Shown here one piece after another: positions 1 to 41,249 of a stretch of DNA of 64,000 nucleotides; positions within the stretch are counted from its first letter, which is position 1, and the number at the start of each line of letters is the position of its first letter. The notes beneath the pieces are model-generated. The model was not told the DNA's origin. It did not search any database and saw only the letters and a list, made by a program, of their open reading frames with translations. Both the position numbers and the translations under genes were made by a program. The stretch covers positions 53,428,286 through 53,492,285 of the forward strand of contig NC_079325.1 in NCBI RefSeq assembly GCF_029931775.1, read 5' to 3'. The DNA comes from Euleptes europaea. Lineage: Eukaryota; Chordata; Lepidosauria; Squamata; Sphaerodactylidae.

Positions 1-243
1 AGGGCACTATAAAAAATGGAAGAACACATTTAGTAGATTAACAAATAAATTCCTGTCTTAAAACTCCTGCAGTTATGTAACTAAGGGTGCCACTCCTACC
101 TTTGACAGGTCATCATGAATCCCATTCTGCAGATATGGACAGCTCATGAGGTCACAATATTGTAGTGTATTGCAATGTTTACTGTATGTATCACTGCCCT
201 TTTTACTACAATATCTTCTCCCTTTGTAACCCTCTTTCTTCAA
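1..243. other. no recognised feature
   Basis: AT-rich sequence without a convincing coding frame or an interspersed repeat that I recognise. Confidence 0.4.
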
Positions 244-475
244 CCAGCGTGGTGTAGTGGTTAGAGTGTCTGACTAGGATCTCGGAGTTCTAGGTTGGAA
301 AACCCCCTTGTTCCATGGGAACAGGCTGGGTGACCTTGGGCCAGTCACATACTCTTGGCCTAACCCACCTCACAGGGCTGTTGAGAAGACAAAATGGAGG
401 CGAGGAGAATGATGTCAACTGCTTTGGGTCCCCATTGGGGAGAAAGGCAGGGTTATAAGTGAAGTAAATAAATAC
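244..475 (+). repeat. tRNA-derived SINE, type C
   Basis: Starts with a tRNA-like head (GCGTGGTGTAGTGGTTAGAG resembles an A box), followed by the body phrase 'gtgaccttgggccagtcac' and the tail 'gggagaaaggcagggttataagtgaagtaaataaata'-like sequence. The same head, body and tail recur at 7741, 24935 and, inverted, at 34305. The head is too diverged in its arms to be a working tRNA gene. Confidence 0.8.
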
Positions 476-561
476 TATGGTCTGCCATGCCTCAGGCAGT
501 TTTTGTTGCCTTAGACAGTTTTTTGTCCACATTGGTTTCCAGTTCTGTAACCTTAGTCACA

Positions 562-776
562 AGAACACATGAAGCTGCCTTATACTGAATCAGACCCTTA
601 GTCCATCAAAGTCAGTATTGTCTACTCTGACTGGCAGCGGCACTCCAGGGTCTCGGGCAGAGGTCTTTCACATCACCTAATTGCCTAGTCCCTTTAACTG
701 GAGATGCCGGGGATTGAACCTGGGACCTTCTGCATGCCAAGCAGATGCTCTACCACTGAGCCACAGCCCCTCCCCG
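562..776 (-). repeat. tRNA-Ala-like SINE, type A
   Basis: Read on the minus strand it begins GGGGCTGTGGCTCAGTGGTA, has an alanine-type anticodon loop (TTGGCAT) and a B box (GGTTCAATCC), and continues into a constant body ending in 'aaggcagcttcatgtgttc'. This is the most frequent SINE type of the window together with type B. The copy looks close to full length. Confidence 0.85.
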
Positions 777-1312
777 ATGATGTGCAGAGAAAAAAAATTG
801 AAAGCTCCAGACTTCCCACCCCCCTTAAGTAGACATTCTCTGCAACAATGGGAGTTACTAAAGAAGTTTGCTTCCATCACCCTTCTTCAATTTCTCAGAG
901 TGAGGGAATTGTTGAAGGACAATTCCTCCACCTGTGATTGCTGCATTGTCCTGCTGCATTGTTTCTGGAAGTCTTTATTGTCTAATTGAACTGCTTTTTT
1001 GGTAATCTGCTTTGATTCTCAGTGAGAAAGACAGGCTATAAATGAAGTTAATAATGGTAATGACCAATGGATATTTGCCACATATTTTTCCAAAACAGGT
1101 ATAAGTATGTGACAGGAAAAGGTTGTAAAGCTTGCAGAATACCTTTCTAGCTGGCTGGATAATGCATTGCTCTGTGAAGAAACACAGCCCCCCCACCCAA
1201 AGGAACAAAACTGACACCAGACAGAGCCAAATCATTCTTCCTTATTTAATTAGAACTCATGACAGCAAACGGAATAGCCAGGCCTTTGTCCAAATCACAC
1301 CCTTAGTCACAG
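777..1312. other. no recognised feature upstream of a putative exon
   Basis: No repeat or conserved coding frame recognised. The last 30 bases form a moderate pyrimidine-containing acceptor context ending in CAG just before 1313. Confidence 0.35.
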
Positions 1313-1444
1313 ATGCTGGAAGAGCTACAGGGCGGGTTCCAAATGGAGTACCTGTCCCAGCAGATGCTGTGGACGAAGTTAAGCCTGTTGGAGCTGCACG
1401 AGGGCAACACGGACGCCACTCTTTCCCCTTCCTTTCCGCTGTAA
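1313..1444 (+). CDS. putative terminal coding exon of an unidentified gene
   Basis: After a plausible splice acceptor (TTAGTCACAG, AG at 1311-1312) an open frame of 43 codons ends in TAA at 1442-1444. It starts MLEELQGGFQMEYLSQQ, passes through a leucine-rich amphipathic stretch (MLWTKLSLLELHEGN) and ends SPSFPL. The codons are strongly G/C-ending (CTG, CAG, GAG, AAC, ACG) while the flanks are AT-rich, which is what a real host exon looks like here. The predicted helix could be a short coiled coil. I do not recognise the protein. It could be the last exon of a plus-strand gene converging on ZER1. In human the next gene on this side, ZDHHC12, lies on the ZER1 strand and does not match. The opposite strand is also open over part of this stretch, so the call is not certain. 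Confidence 0.45.
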   Translation: MLEELQGGFQMEYLSQQMLWTKLSLLELHEGNTDATLSPSFPL

Positions 1445-2214
1445 GACCGTAAACCAGACCATTCGTAGCCGTTAACCAGAAATACAGGGGAAGCAGAGGT
1501 TAGTAATATACATACAAGTGATCACCTTTCCTTTAATAGGGAATGGCACGCTTTTTGATCGATTAATAGCTTGTTGTTGCAAGTTTGGGGAAGAAAAGAC
1601 AAATGAAGCGAGGACCTCCCACGAGAATGATTATTTGAAATTGAGACGGGATTAGGAACAATGCCGGCAGGGTCCTTTTCTCCCTCCCTTTTAGGCACGC
1701 AGCTTTCTCTTCTACTGTTAAGTCAGGGAGAAGACTGCACTGGGGAGAACAGCTGTGAGGGTGTTTGGTCAAGCTTATGGCCCTGGAACTTTCTGACATG
1801 GAATTCAAGGTTTGCTTGCTGCACCTCTGAAAAGCCCAAACCAGAAGGCCTTCGAAATTCATCTCTCTTCTTCCCTGCACTCCCAATGAGTTGGGTATAC
1901 AATTTACTGGCCTGAGGAAACCAAATCTGTCACGGAATGCAAGAGAAGGAAAATCAAAAGGTGGCCTTCCCAAGAAACAAGATGGATTCAGGCTGCTTGC
2001 AGGGGAGAGGGATGGATCTGAGCTACAAAATGCAGTGTGTTGAGGAATTCTCTTGCACAGGAGATGTTCTCTCTTGTGCAAGAGACTTTCCTGATGTGTC
2101 TCTCCTGTCATAATTAACAGCCCCAATGAGCTAGGCCAACCCTGGAAATATCCAGGCTTTTTGGGGGGGGGCACTGCTTGAAAAGTTTCCCAACAGTGGC
2201 TCACTTATTTGGAA
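1445..2214 (+). other. possible 3' UTR or intergenic sequence
   Basis: Follows the TAA of the putative terminal exon. A long minus-strand open frame (1563-2204) has no recognisable domain and ordinary composition. No clear AATAAA close to the stop is visible. Confidence 0.3.
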
Positions 2215-2440
2215 AGGACCTGTCCGTGTTCTTCTGGTTCAGCTGATTCTCTAGCACACGGGCTCCTGGAATGATGCTTTTATGAGGATCTAAGACCAAG
2301 ATATATTATTCCTCTTCTAACAGATCTGACTAGTAACTCTGTGTCTGAGCTAATACCCTATTTATTAAGTGGCAGTGATCCTAAGGTTGCAGTGGCAAAA
2401 TTAATCTCAGTCCATACATCCCTTAAACAATAGATTTAGA
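2215..2440 (+). repeat. LINE fragment, C-terminal end of the polymerase ORF
   Basis: Translating the plus strand gives a tail with CSSGSADSLAHGLLE, then YEDLRPRYIIPLLTDL and ELIPYLLSGSDPKVA. This is the cysteine/histidine knuckle region and following helix seen also at 20285-20880 (CPC...HDIILDC) and 31990-32480 (CPC...HIMLEC). One in-frame TGA is present after GLLE. Non-LTR retrotransposon; the family is not resolved. Confidence 0.65.
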
Positions 2441-4541
2441 ATTATGCAGCTCAAGATTTATGAATCAAGGGAGAAAGGAAAGGTTTTCAAATAGTGGCTC
2501 ACTTAGAAGTCTTGTGAAGCCGTCCTCAAGAAGTACTAATCTAATCTACTCTTACTCACATGGAAGCTCTTTTAACGATGAATCACAAGGTGAGCCTAAG
2601 CTTATTTGCTCAGAAGTAAGTTCTCACTGTGTTCAATGGAATTTACTCCCTGTCATGCGTATATTCAATTACAGCCTTACAGAGTAGATTTCTCTCTACT
2701 CTGAATTGGACTGCAGAGCTACAGTCTTGTTTTCTTTAAAAAACAAACAAACCAACAGGATACAGGGAGAGGTCAGTTGAAACAGAAGGGGAGGCTCCCG
2801 CTGTGAATTTCTGGCCTGGGTGACTAGCTAGCGGGCCCTCACTGTGGCCCTATCGGGACTGGTTTGGTGACAACCACTCGACGTACGGAGAATTAATCGG
2901 TCTGCCCCACCAAGCAGATCAACTTAAACAAATCAGAGCTGCATAAAATCAAAACAATAATACTGAAAGGGGGGAATACAATATTTTACTTGTTTTCAGA
3001 TTATTCACATACATGTCCCAGCAGGTACCAACTCAGAAGAGGCATTCCCTTATAAGGGAGAAGGGGGAAGGACTCTTCTAAGATGATGCCTGCCAGCAAT
3101 AGCTTTCATACATGTCTGTATTATAATAATTGATAAGAAGGAATCTGTGGCCCAATTAAGGGAGATACTTTTTTAAGCTGATCAAAAGGTTTTTGACCAC
3201 TGATTCTACCCATTAAGTGATGGAACATCACAGCCCTCCAGAGATTACGCCCCATCGCCTTCCTTGATTAAAGGAATTGACTTCCCCCACCGCAGTCACA
3301 TCCTCATCACGTTCTACTGCGCTCTTTCCCAGCCCACACTTCTTAGGGCCCTTTTAATCTGAGACACAAAACTATGCATGATAGTTGGAAGAGAAGAGAT
3401 GACAAGGAGAAGCCCCGTCTGGCAAACCTTGGTACATCATCCCCAGAAAGTTTGGGGCTTTTTTGCTCCTGTTCACAGAGTGAATTCAGGCATCAAGAAA
3501 AACAGTAGCTACAGACTGCGGTTTGACCAAATCCTGCTTAGCTGTGACATCTGATTGCAGATGGCTGAACTAACTAGAGTTTGCTGGTTGACACCAAATC
3601 CACATTTCATACTAGTTTGCAGCTAGATTATGAGTCGGTACATGCACTATCGGTGTTCTGAAGTCACAAAGCACAGTCTGTAGAGTAGCACTGCCCTCCG
3701 AGAGGGATGTCTTCCCTGCTGGGGGGTACAGAAGAGGCAAAAAACAGACTGATTGGGGCTTATGGACTAACTAGGATTTGTTACTTACCTCTGGTAGAGC
3801 AGAATCCAAGACTGTTGCTATAAACCGTGGTTTGTTAAAACCAATGGTTTTGCACATCACCTGACTGCAGCGTTACTTGAACATGCTTTGTTTGAAGCCA
3901 CTAACTGCCCTCCTAGGGTGTGCATTCCAAATGCCAGCAAAAAGGCCATCGTTCTGGATCGGGGGTGGAGGCAGACGAAGGGCCTGGATAGTGAAGGACA
4001 TCCAGCAAGGTACAACCAAGATATAGCAAATGCACCCCACCCATGGTGGGGTTCTCTTCAATACAAGCCAAATCACCCAGTGTGTGAGACAGTGGGTAGA
4101 TTTTCCCTCTCCCCCACTGCAACGGTTCTTTAATCATCTCCACAGCCTGGCTTTTGTTTCTGTTTCTTGGTCACATGGAAGTGTGAGGGAACTCTGGGAA
4201 CTGGCTTTTGCATAAGGACCAGTTGGGGGCCTGCAAGGAATCGTGAGAGATTTCCCCTCCCCTGAGGGTGCAATGCAGCTGAGCCTGGAGACCAGATGAG
4301 CAGCTTCCTGCCCTCAGCCGCCTTCAGTGCTAAAGCACAACTGTTCTGCCTCTCTGATCCCAGAAGACCAGGGCTAGAAGACAGCTGGGAAGTGGTTCAT
4401 CAAGCTCCAGATCTGAGCAGCACAGAGCTGGGGAGGAAGGAACTTTGGGGAGGGGGGAATGAACGCCTCCCGCTCTCCTCTGCACTATCAGTTATAAAGG
4501 GTATTAGCAAGCCAACAGCCTCTCCCCTTCTTCTGTTTTGC
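2441..4541. other. intergenic sequence, mostly unrecognised
   Basis: Contains a short fragment at about 2605-2690 (phrases like TTCAATGGAATTTACTCC) that resembles sequence at 10640-10740 and 44270-44340, probably a small dispersed repeat. Nothing else recognised. Confidence 0.35.
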
Positions 4542-4547
4542 TTTATT
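4542..4547 (-). promoter_or_regulatory. candidate ZER1 polyadenylation signal
   Basis: TTTATT on the plus strand is AATAAA on the ZER1 strand, about 1.5 kb after the ZER1 stop codon. Other signals are possible, so this is only the most plausible one. Confidence 0.35.
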
Positions 4548-5925
4548 TTCTCCCTCTGACCCTTTGCTGCCCTCAGCACCTCGGAGAACTACGAGCATGA
4601 GGCAGTCCTCATCTGGATGATCTATTTGGTCTGTTTCAAACTGACCATCTCATATTTCCCTGCATGCCTGCAGAGCCTCCCAAGGACACTGCAGCCCTGC
4701 TCTTGTCTGTAGGGGGCCCCTGTTTCGATGCCATTCTGAACGCCCTGCAGCTTTTTGCCATTTGACAGGACCAGAAAATAATAATTCAAAACAAGAGACT
4801 TTGCCCTCGGTAGCTTACAACACAGGAAGCAACCCAAAAAAGGAGCTGGTTCCTGTCTGAATAAACATGACGTTCTCACACTATGGACAGAGGAAGGAAG
4901 GAAGAAGACTGAATCTGGGAAACCCAAAATACATCTTTAGAGAAATCCGGCCTGCCCATATTTCTCCTGCCACATGAGGCATATGAGCGGTGTGGATCCA
5001 CTGACAAGATTGTTTCAGGCCACAGAACGATTTTCATCTAGAAATTCATTGTCCATTCCAAATAATCTGTCTTGCCACTAAGACACCAGTGCTTTTATCC
5101 TCTCCCTGGGTGTTTTACTGACAAACATCAGCGCTTCTCTTTTGGGTTTTAAACCTGACTCTCTCACCTGCAAGGGGGGTCTCAAACCTGTAACCCCGCA
5201 ACTCATTCTTTGTGCCACCATGGTCGCTTGGCAGAGAAGAAGGCTTTGCTCTCTGCTGCACAGCGCCACCGCTGTGGATGGCAAGAGAATGGAACTGCCC
5301 CTCAGCAGGGGCCGGGTGACATCAGGGGGACCAAAAGTGTTCCGCCTGGCCCTGCAAGGCAGCTGAATCTGGACTGATTCCTAGGGTGGCCCAACTTGTT
5401 GCCCAGCTGCAGTTGAACTGGCCCTAAACCACTGCCCCCAACACTATGGCTACCAGCCTCCGCTTGCCTCCCATCACGACACACAGTGGGGACCCCCACT
5501 CGTGGGGACCTGGCCACACGGATTTTGGATTGTCTGCTCTTTTGCGGGAGCATCACAAGACCTCATGCAACACAAACTGGAGGGCAATAATCCAGACATT
5601 TAAGGAAGTTAAGGGGGGAAAAGAGACGAAAGCTATGTATCCATCTTACAGCTAGATCTTTGCGTTCACGCCCACGGGATGCGTCTCACGTGCTCTGGAA
5701 AAGGTCAACAGATAACATGATGTCACCGTTGCTTCTTTTTTTATATACTGAAATCAAACATACACAAACACACGAATGCCGATCTGTACTTCTTAAACAA
5801 AAGGAGGGGGGAAATACCCACCACTACTTAAAGGAAAGCATTCTGTTGTGCAATATGTTCCCCTGGCCACTGCTACTCATGTGCATTTCCATTTGCTGAC
5901 GGTCTTTGTACACACACACGCACAT

Positions 5926-5956
<31 letters not shown>

Positions 5957-6070
5957 AATATTCATAAAGGCTCCTTCCATCAGCTAAGCTGGTGAGAAAG
6001 TCCAACCTATGTACAGTGAATCGGAGAGATGCTGTATCCAGTGCCGGCAGGAGATGGTCGCCGTGGTCTT
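4548..6070 (-). other. ZER1 3' untranslated region (inferred)
   Basis: Stretch from the ZER1 stop codon to the candidate polyadenylation signal. No interspersed repeat is seen in it except the CA/CG dinucleotide tract at 5910-5957. That is unusual for this repeat-rich window and fits transcribed sequence. Confidence 0.45.
5910..5957. repeat. (CA)n/(CG)n microsatellite
   Basis: Alternating CA with an internal run of GCGCGCGC, lying within the inferred ZER1 3' UTR. Alternating purine-pyrimidine of this kind can adopt Z-form DNA. Confidence 0.9.
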
Positions 6071-36013
<29,943 letters not shown>

Positions 36014-36983
36014 CTTGTGGCAACAGACAGGGAGAAGGGGAGAAAGGGAGGGAGGGGAATGTGGGGCGAAGGAAGATTCCTTTCTTTCCGAATTCCCTCT
36101 CCTTGGTCTACGGTGATTCCTGACGGGATTTACAGCAATACCAGGAGAACTGCAGGAAGATGCAAGAGACACAATCAGCGACTTTAAAACTAGCTAAGAG
36201 CAGAAGTTTGCAACACTGCCCCCCCACCAACAACTAATGAAATGCCCACTCAGCTGCCCCACAGAGAAGAAAGAAATGTGGCTTTGGTAGGTAAAACCCC
36301 ACGCCTGCCCTGTCAAGATTACAAGTCTGTCAGATAGTTTGACAGGTGCAGGATAGATCAGTGAGATCTAAGGATGATGTAATCAGCCTGGAAAGTACCT
36401 GGGGAGCTAGAGAAAGCTGGCCTGACCCAGTTAGAGCCAGGTGGCTGATGCAATGCAGTAGCAATACCAGGATAATTGGATATCTACTGTGATTGGTGGC
36501 TGCGTCCACCAGGTGTATATAATGAAGTGAAACCGCAGTTCTATGCGGGATGTTATGAGCAAAGAGTGTGAAAGGAGTATCTGTATATATTTCTGCACTG
36601 TACAAATAAACTACACTTTTCTATGTGGCCGTGGACTTTCTGATGGGTATCCTGGACAAGACTGCTAATCCGCTTGGCTTCCGCGTCATGCCCCAAGTCT
36701 GACAGGAAAAAGACGGCTTTACAAAGTGTTTGAAAATGCACAAAGGAAGAAAGGGAAGCAACAGCTATGTGGCGGGGGGGAAGAAAGGGCTGCCTCATCA
36801 GCTTCCGGCTCCATCAACCAACACCAAAGTTGGACCAGGGTGGGGTGAGATACAGGAGACAGGTAGGAAGTCAAAGTCATCCCTGTGACAACAACGATGG
36901 TTTATTAGTTTATATCTTGCCCTTCCTCCAAGTCGAACACTTTCAGACAATTCTCTAGAGTTTTTGAAAGGTATGCATTGGGT
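36014..36983 (-). other. ZER1 intron 1, exon-2-proximal part
   Basis: Pyrimidine-rich (ZER1 strand) next to exon 2, then unrecognised sequence. No exon seen. Confidence 0.4.
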
Positions 36984-37201
36984 AGGGTTGCCAACCTTCA
37001 GGTGGGACCTGGAGAACTCCCAGAATTACAACCAATCTCCAGACAACAGAGATCAGTTTCCCCTGGAGACAATGTCTGCTCTGGAGAGTGGACGCTATGG
37101 CATTATACCCCACTGAGGTCCCTCCCCTCCCCAAACCTCACCCTTCCCAGGTTCCACCCCCAAAACTCCAGGAATGTCCCAACCAGGAGCTGGCAACTGT
37201 A
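36984..37201. mobile_element. hAT MITE, TAGGGTTGCC family
   Basis: Begins TAGGGTTGCCAACCTTC, ends GGAGCTGGCAACT; shares 'gagatcagtttcccctggag' with the other copies, in opposite orientation. Confidence 0.75.
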
Positions 37202-37259
37202 GCACTGGGTCATCACCAATGGAATTCAACCCATTCTACTGGTGCAATGAAATGTTCAA

Positions 37260-37612
37260 TATAAGAACATAAGAAAGGCCATGCTCGATCAGACCAAAGT
37301 CCATCCAGTCCAGCAGTCAGTTCACACAGTGGCCAACCAGGTGCCTCTAGGAAGCCCACAAGCAAGATGACTGCAGCAGCATTGTCCTGCCTGTGTTCCA
37401 CAGCACCTAATATAACAGACATGCTCCTCTGATCCTAGAGAGAATAGGCCTGCGTCATGACTAGTATTTATTTTGACTAGTAGCCTTGGCTATCCCTCTC
37501 CTCCATGAACATGTCCACTCCCCTCTTAAAGCCTTCCAAGTTGGCAGCTATTGCCACTTCCTGGGGCAGGGAGTTTCACAATTTGACAATGTTTGAATAT
37601 GTTTGGACCTTT
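37260..37612 (-). repeat. CR1/L2-clade LINE 3' tail
   Basis: Inverse of 'gtgccacctggttggccactgtg' type tail and of 'catggaggagagggatagcc'. Same family as 23570-24140, tail portion only. Confidence 0.75.
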
Positions 37613-37978
37613 ACCGGTGGATCCTAATTGGTCACCATAAGGTGCCGGGGTCTCAAACCTAGGGTTCAAACAGCTGGATGCACTGCTGGGGCAGCTTGGA
37701 GGAGGAGGAGCTGCAAGCTCGTGCTTTGATGTGCTGCAGTAGCCAGGCAGCAGAGGGCAGTATCGCAGCTGCTGGCTCTGTACAGAGGAGGTAGCACAAG
37801 AGCCACTAGGATTCCACCTGACCCTATAAAGCTGTGAGTTCCAGTTTATCTCCTTGGCCCTAGCTGCTTCTTGCTTTGCCACAACAGACAAGGATGCCTC
37901 TTTTTGCTTGCCGACAAAGGCCATCAACGTAAAAAGTTCCTTCTAGCTATGGGTGTTGCATAAGGAAGCCACCTACAG

Positions 37979-38182
37979 AGGGTTGCCAACCTCCAGGTAC
38001 TAGCTGGAGATCTCCTGCTATTACAACTGATCTCCAGCCGAAAGAGATCAGTTCCCCTGGAGAAAATAGCCACTTGGACAATTGGACTCTGTGGCATTGA
38101 AGTCCCCTCCCCAAACCCCGCCCTCCTCAGGCTCCACCCCAAAAACTTCCCGCCAGTGGCAAAAAGGGATCTAGCAACCCTA
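37979..38182. mobile_element. hAT MITE, TAGGGTTGCC family
   Basis: AGGGTTGCCAACCTCCAGGT start; end 'ggatctagcaaccct'. One of the best-preserved left ends. Confidence 0.75.
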
Positions 38183-39195
38183 TCCCTACCCCCTGGGTAT
38201 GGGATAGTTCCCTCTGATGGTCCACTGTCCTGCCTTTGCTTAAAGGACCGCTGGGAGAAATGTCTGAGGCAGAAATGATGTCCAGGCAAAAACCCAGATC
38301 TGACATCAGCATGTTGGATGATGCTCTAGGAATCCCTAAAAACTCCATGGTAAGTACTCCCAGAGTGTTGCCCGATGCCCTTACATCTCATCCAGGTTTT
38401 CACCCAGACATGACATTGCACATTGCATGACATCACCTCCGCCCCTTGCCCCGCCCCCAAACCTCCAGGTTGATGATCTCTTTTTTCAAATTATTATTGA
38501 TATAAGCTCGCCTTGGGGAAAACCCTCTGTTGTATATCAAGAAGATCAAGGAATACTCCATAAGATGGTGGGGGTAGACGAAAAGGGCAAGTAGTTTTAG
38601 TACAAGAGCTACAGGGTACAGTAAGTACAAAAAAAATCAAAGTAAAACATTTTATGTTATAATCTGCGTTGAAAAGATCCTATAAGAACAGCACGAAATA
38701 TTCCAGGGTTAAAAAAGAAGCTCTACAATAAACCATGTTGAGTTAGTGTTAGCATTTGCAAAGGTGGGAGCGGGGTGATGCTCTAGGAATCCCAGCAGTA
38801 GCTCCTGGCTTGATGAAAGCTCCTTCCACAAAGGCAAGAATTTGCTCCCCACCTACCCAAACTGTTCCTTTAAGAAGCAACCAGTCAGTCCCAACTTGAA
38901 GCAAGTTCTGTTCAGACTGGTATGAGGCAACAGGGAAGGCTTGAGGGGTTTCCTACCTGCTTCCGGGCACACCTTTCATTCCTTCATTGTGCCCTAGTGC
39001 TAGAAGGGCACTAATCAGATTAGAAGAATAACGCTTTAAACAAACAACTACGTATTTATTTAAAATGCCTAATTCACACCTCTCTCTTTAAGCATATTTG
39101 AGGCAGCTTAAGATATACATCAAAGAAACAAAAAATACAACAAAGCATCAAATAAAAAGAGAACACAGCAGCAATAGACAAAATAGGGTGGAGGA
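38183..39195 (-). other. ZER1 intron 1, unrecognised part
   Basis: No clear repeat or exon. A plus-strand segment 38226-38346 is open but has no recognisable domain. Confidence 0.4.
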
Positions 39196-39400
39196 AAGTG
39201 CCGTCAGGTCACAGCTGACTTATGGCGACCCTGCTGGGGTTTTCTAGGCAAAAGATGTTCGGAGGTGGTTTGGCATTGCCTGCCTCTGCATAAGGGCCCT
39301 GGGTTTCCTTGGTGGTCTCCCATCCAAATACTAACCAGGGCCAATCCTACTTAGCTTCCTAAATCTGATGAGATTGGGCTATCCAGATCAGGGCATGTGA
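39196..39400 (-). repeat. 5S-rRNA-derived SINE with Bov-B-like end
   Basis: 'gtgccgtcaggtcacagctgacttatggcgaccctg' (inverse of the Bov-B terminus) then 'gaggtggtttggcattgcctgcctctg' and GGTCTCCCATCCAAATACTA. Shows both joined parts clearly. Confidence 0.8.
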
Positions 39401-39479
39401 GTATCTTTTCTTTTTTGTCCTCAAGTCACAGCTGACTTATGTCAACCCTGTAGGGTTTTAAAGGTTTTGCCTGCCTCTG

Positions 39480-39615
39480 CGTGGTTTGAGAGAGTTCGGA
39501 GAGAACTGCAACTGGTCCAAGGTCACCCAGCAGGCTTCATCTGGAGAAGTGGAGAATCAAACCCAATCCTCTGGATGAGTGCCCACAGCTCTTAACCACT
39601 ACACCACACTGGCTT
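39480..39615 (-). repeat. SINE B fragment
   Basis: Modules and head ('gagtgcccacagctcttaaccactacaccacactggct'). The tail end is missing and is replaced by the remains of another 5S SINE. Confidence 0.7.
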
Positions 39616-40437
39616 TCTTAGCAGACAAAATAGCAACACTAAAATGTATATGACCTTCAATGTCCAAAAAAATACATTAAAAGAGCCTCTAAAAACCAGA
39701 GCCTAAAAGCAGTGCCAGCAAAATGATACAGCTAAAAATAACAGCAGGGGGTCAGAAAGGCTTGTGAAAATAAAAACATATTCACCTGGATTTGGTGCCA
39801 GGCGTGCCCCTGTGGGAAGGGACTTCCAAAGCCAAGGTGCCAACATGGAAAAGCCCCTGTCTTTGGGGCTTACCCAGACAGCTTCAGAAGGTGGCAGCAC
39901 ACAGAGCTGCTGCCCTCAGAAGGGGACAAGTTCACACGTTCTACCTAAATTTGGGGCAAGTGGCATTCCCTCTTGTTATAACTTTACTGCAGGGGTGCTG
40001 GTCACCCTGTACTCTGCACAATGCTACAAACCAAAAACCAAAGAGCTACCAAAGATGCATTTAAAAATTTTATTTTTGTTTGAACAGCAGACTCCCCCCC
40101 CCCCAATGCTGTAGCATACTCTGCTTTGGAAAGTGCCTTTTGGAAAAATACTTTTCTGTGTGGGAAGGGGAGGTCAGGCTGTAATTTGAGAAACAGGCGC
40201 TCAAAGCCCCCTCTCCTTTGGGTACGTTGAACTCTTGTATTAAGTCCTTTGGTCACAAGTGCAAGAGAATAAATCATTCTAGTTCACCACCTTTGGATAT
40301 GCTGTATCCATGTGCAGAACTTTTTTAGAATATACTGGATTTGAATTTTAAACCAGATATTTGTTTTTGGCTAGAGCATGAATGGGTCTCCTCTGCTAAA
40401 TTCCTTTCCGAATTCTAGGACCAATCCAGTCATAGTT

Positions 40438-40720
40438 CAGCAAGACATCCCATGCTTTCTACATGAAATGTTTCTGGTTCAACTCCTGGCATCTCTAAGT
40501 AAAAAACCAAAGATAGCAGATCTTTGCTAGACACCGTTCCCTCCAACTGGGACCCAGTGTGGTGACCTGATACAAATCTCAGACCCCTGAACTCAAATTC
40601 CCATTCAGTCATAAAGTTCACTGAGCGACCTTAAGTCAATAATTCTGTTTCAACCTAGCCTAAACTTCATGGTGCTATTGTGAGGATAAAATGGGGAAAG
40701 GGAGAGATGCATACCTCCAT
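40438..40720 (+). repeat. degraded SINE A and SINE C pieces
   Basis: 'ggttcaactcctggcatctct' (SINE A) followed by 'acccagtgtggtgacctgatac' and 'gagcgaccttaagtcaat' (SINE C). Confidence 0.45.
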
Positions 40721-40737
40721 GGGGATGGAGAGGAAGA

Positions 40738-40980
40738 GGAAGAAGAGTTGGTTTTTATACCCCAATTTTCTCTACCTTTAAGGAGTCTCAAACCAGCTTA
40801 TAATCACCTTCCTCTCCCCACAACAAACACCTTATGAAGTAGGTGGAGCTGAGAGAGCTCTAAGAGAGCAGTGACTAGCCCAAGGTCACCCAGCTGGCTT
40901 CATGTGTAGGACAGGGGAAACCCGCCCAGTTCATCAGATTAGAGTCCACCGCTCTTAACCACTAAACCATGCTGGCTCTC
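40738..40980 (-). repeat. SINE B
   Basis: Tail GAAGAAGAGTTGGTTTTTAT at 40738, head CTAAACCATGCTGGCTC at 40980. Single tRNA-like module kept. Confidence 0.82.
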
Positions 40981-41035
40981 AAGAAGGGAAGGATTAAAAA
41001 TACTCACACAGATAGATCCTGTAGAAGCCCTGCTA

Positions 41036-41249
41036 GGAGGTTTGCCAACCTCCAGGCAGGGCCTGGAGCTCTCTTGGAATCATAACTGATCTCCAGACTC
41101 CAGAGATCCCTTTCCCTGAAGAAAATGGTTGCTTTGGACAGTGGACTCTATGGTATTATACTCCACTGAGGTCCCTCTCCAAACCCTGCCCTCCCCAGAC
41201 TCCACTCCCGAATCTCCAGGAATTTCCTAACCCAGAGTTGGCAACCCTA
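41036..41249. mobile_element. hAT MITE, TAGGGTTGCC family
   Basis: Left GGTTTGCCAACCTCCAGG, right CAGAGTTGGCAACCCT. Internal 'gatctccagactccagagatc'. Confidence 0.75.

Noticed and set aside
1563-2204. 213-codon open frame on the minus strand
   Set aside because: No domain, no splice or promoter context, low-complexity serine/proline/leucine composition; probably chance, antisense to a possible 3' UTR.
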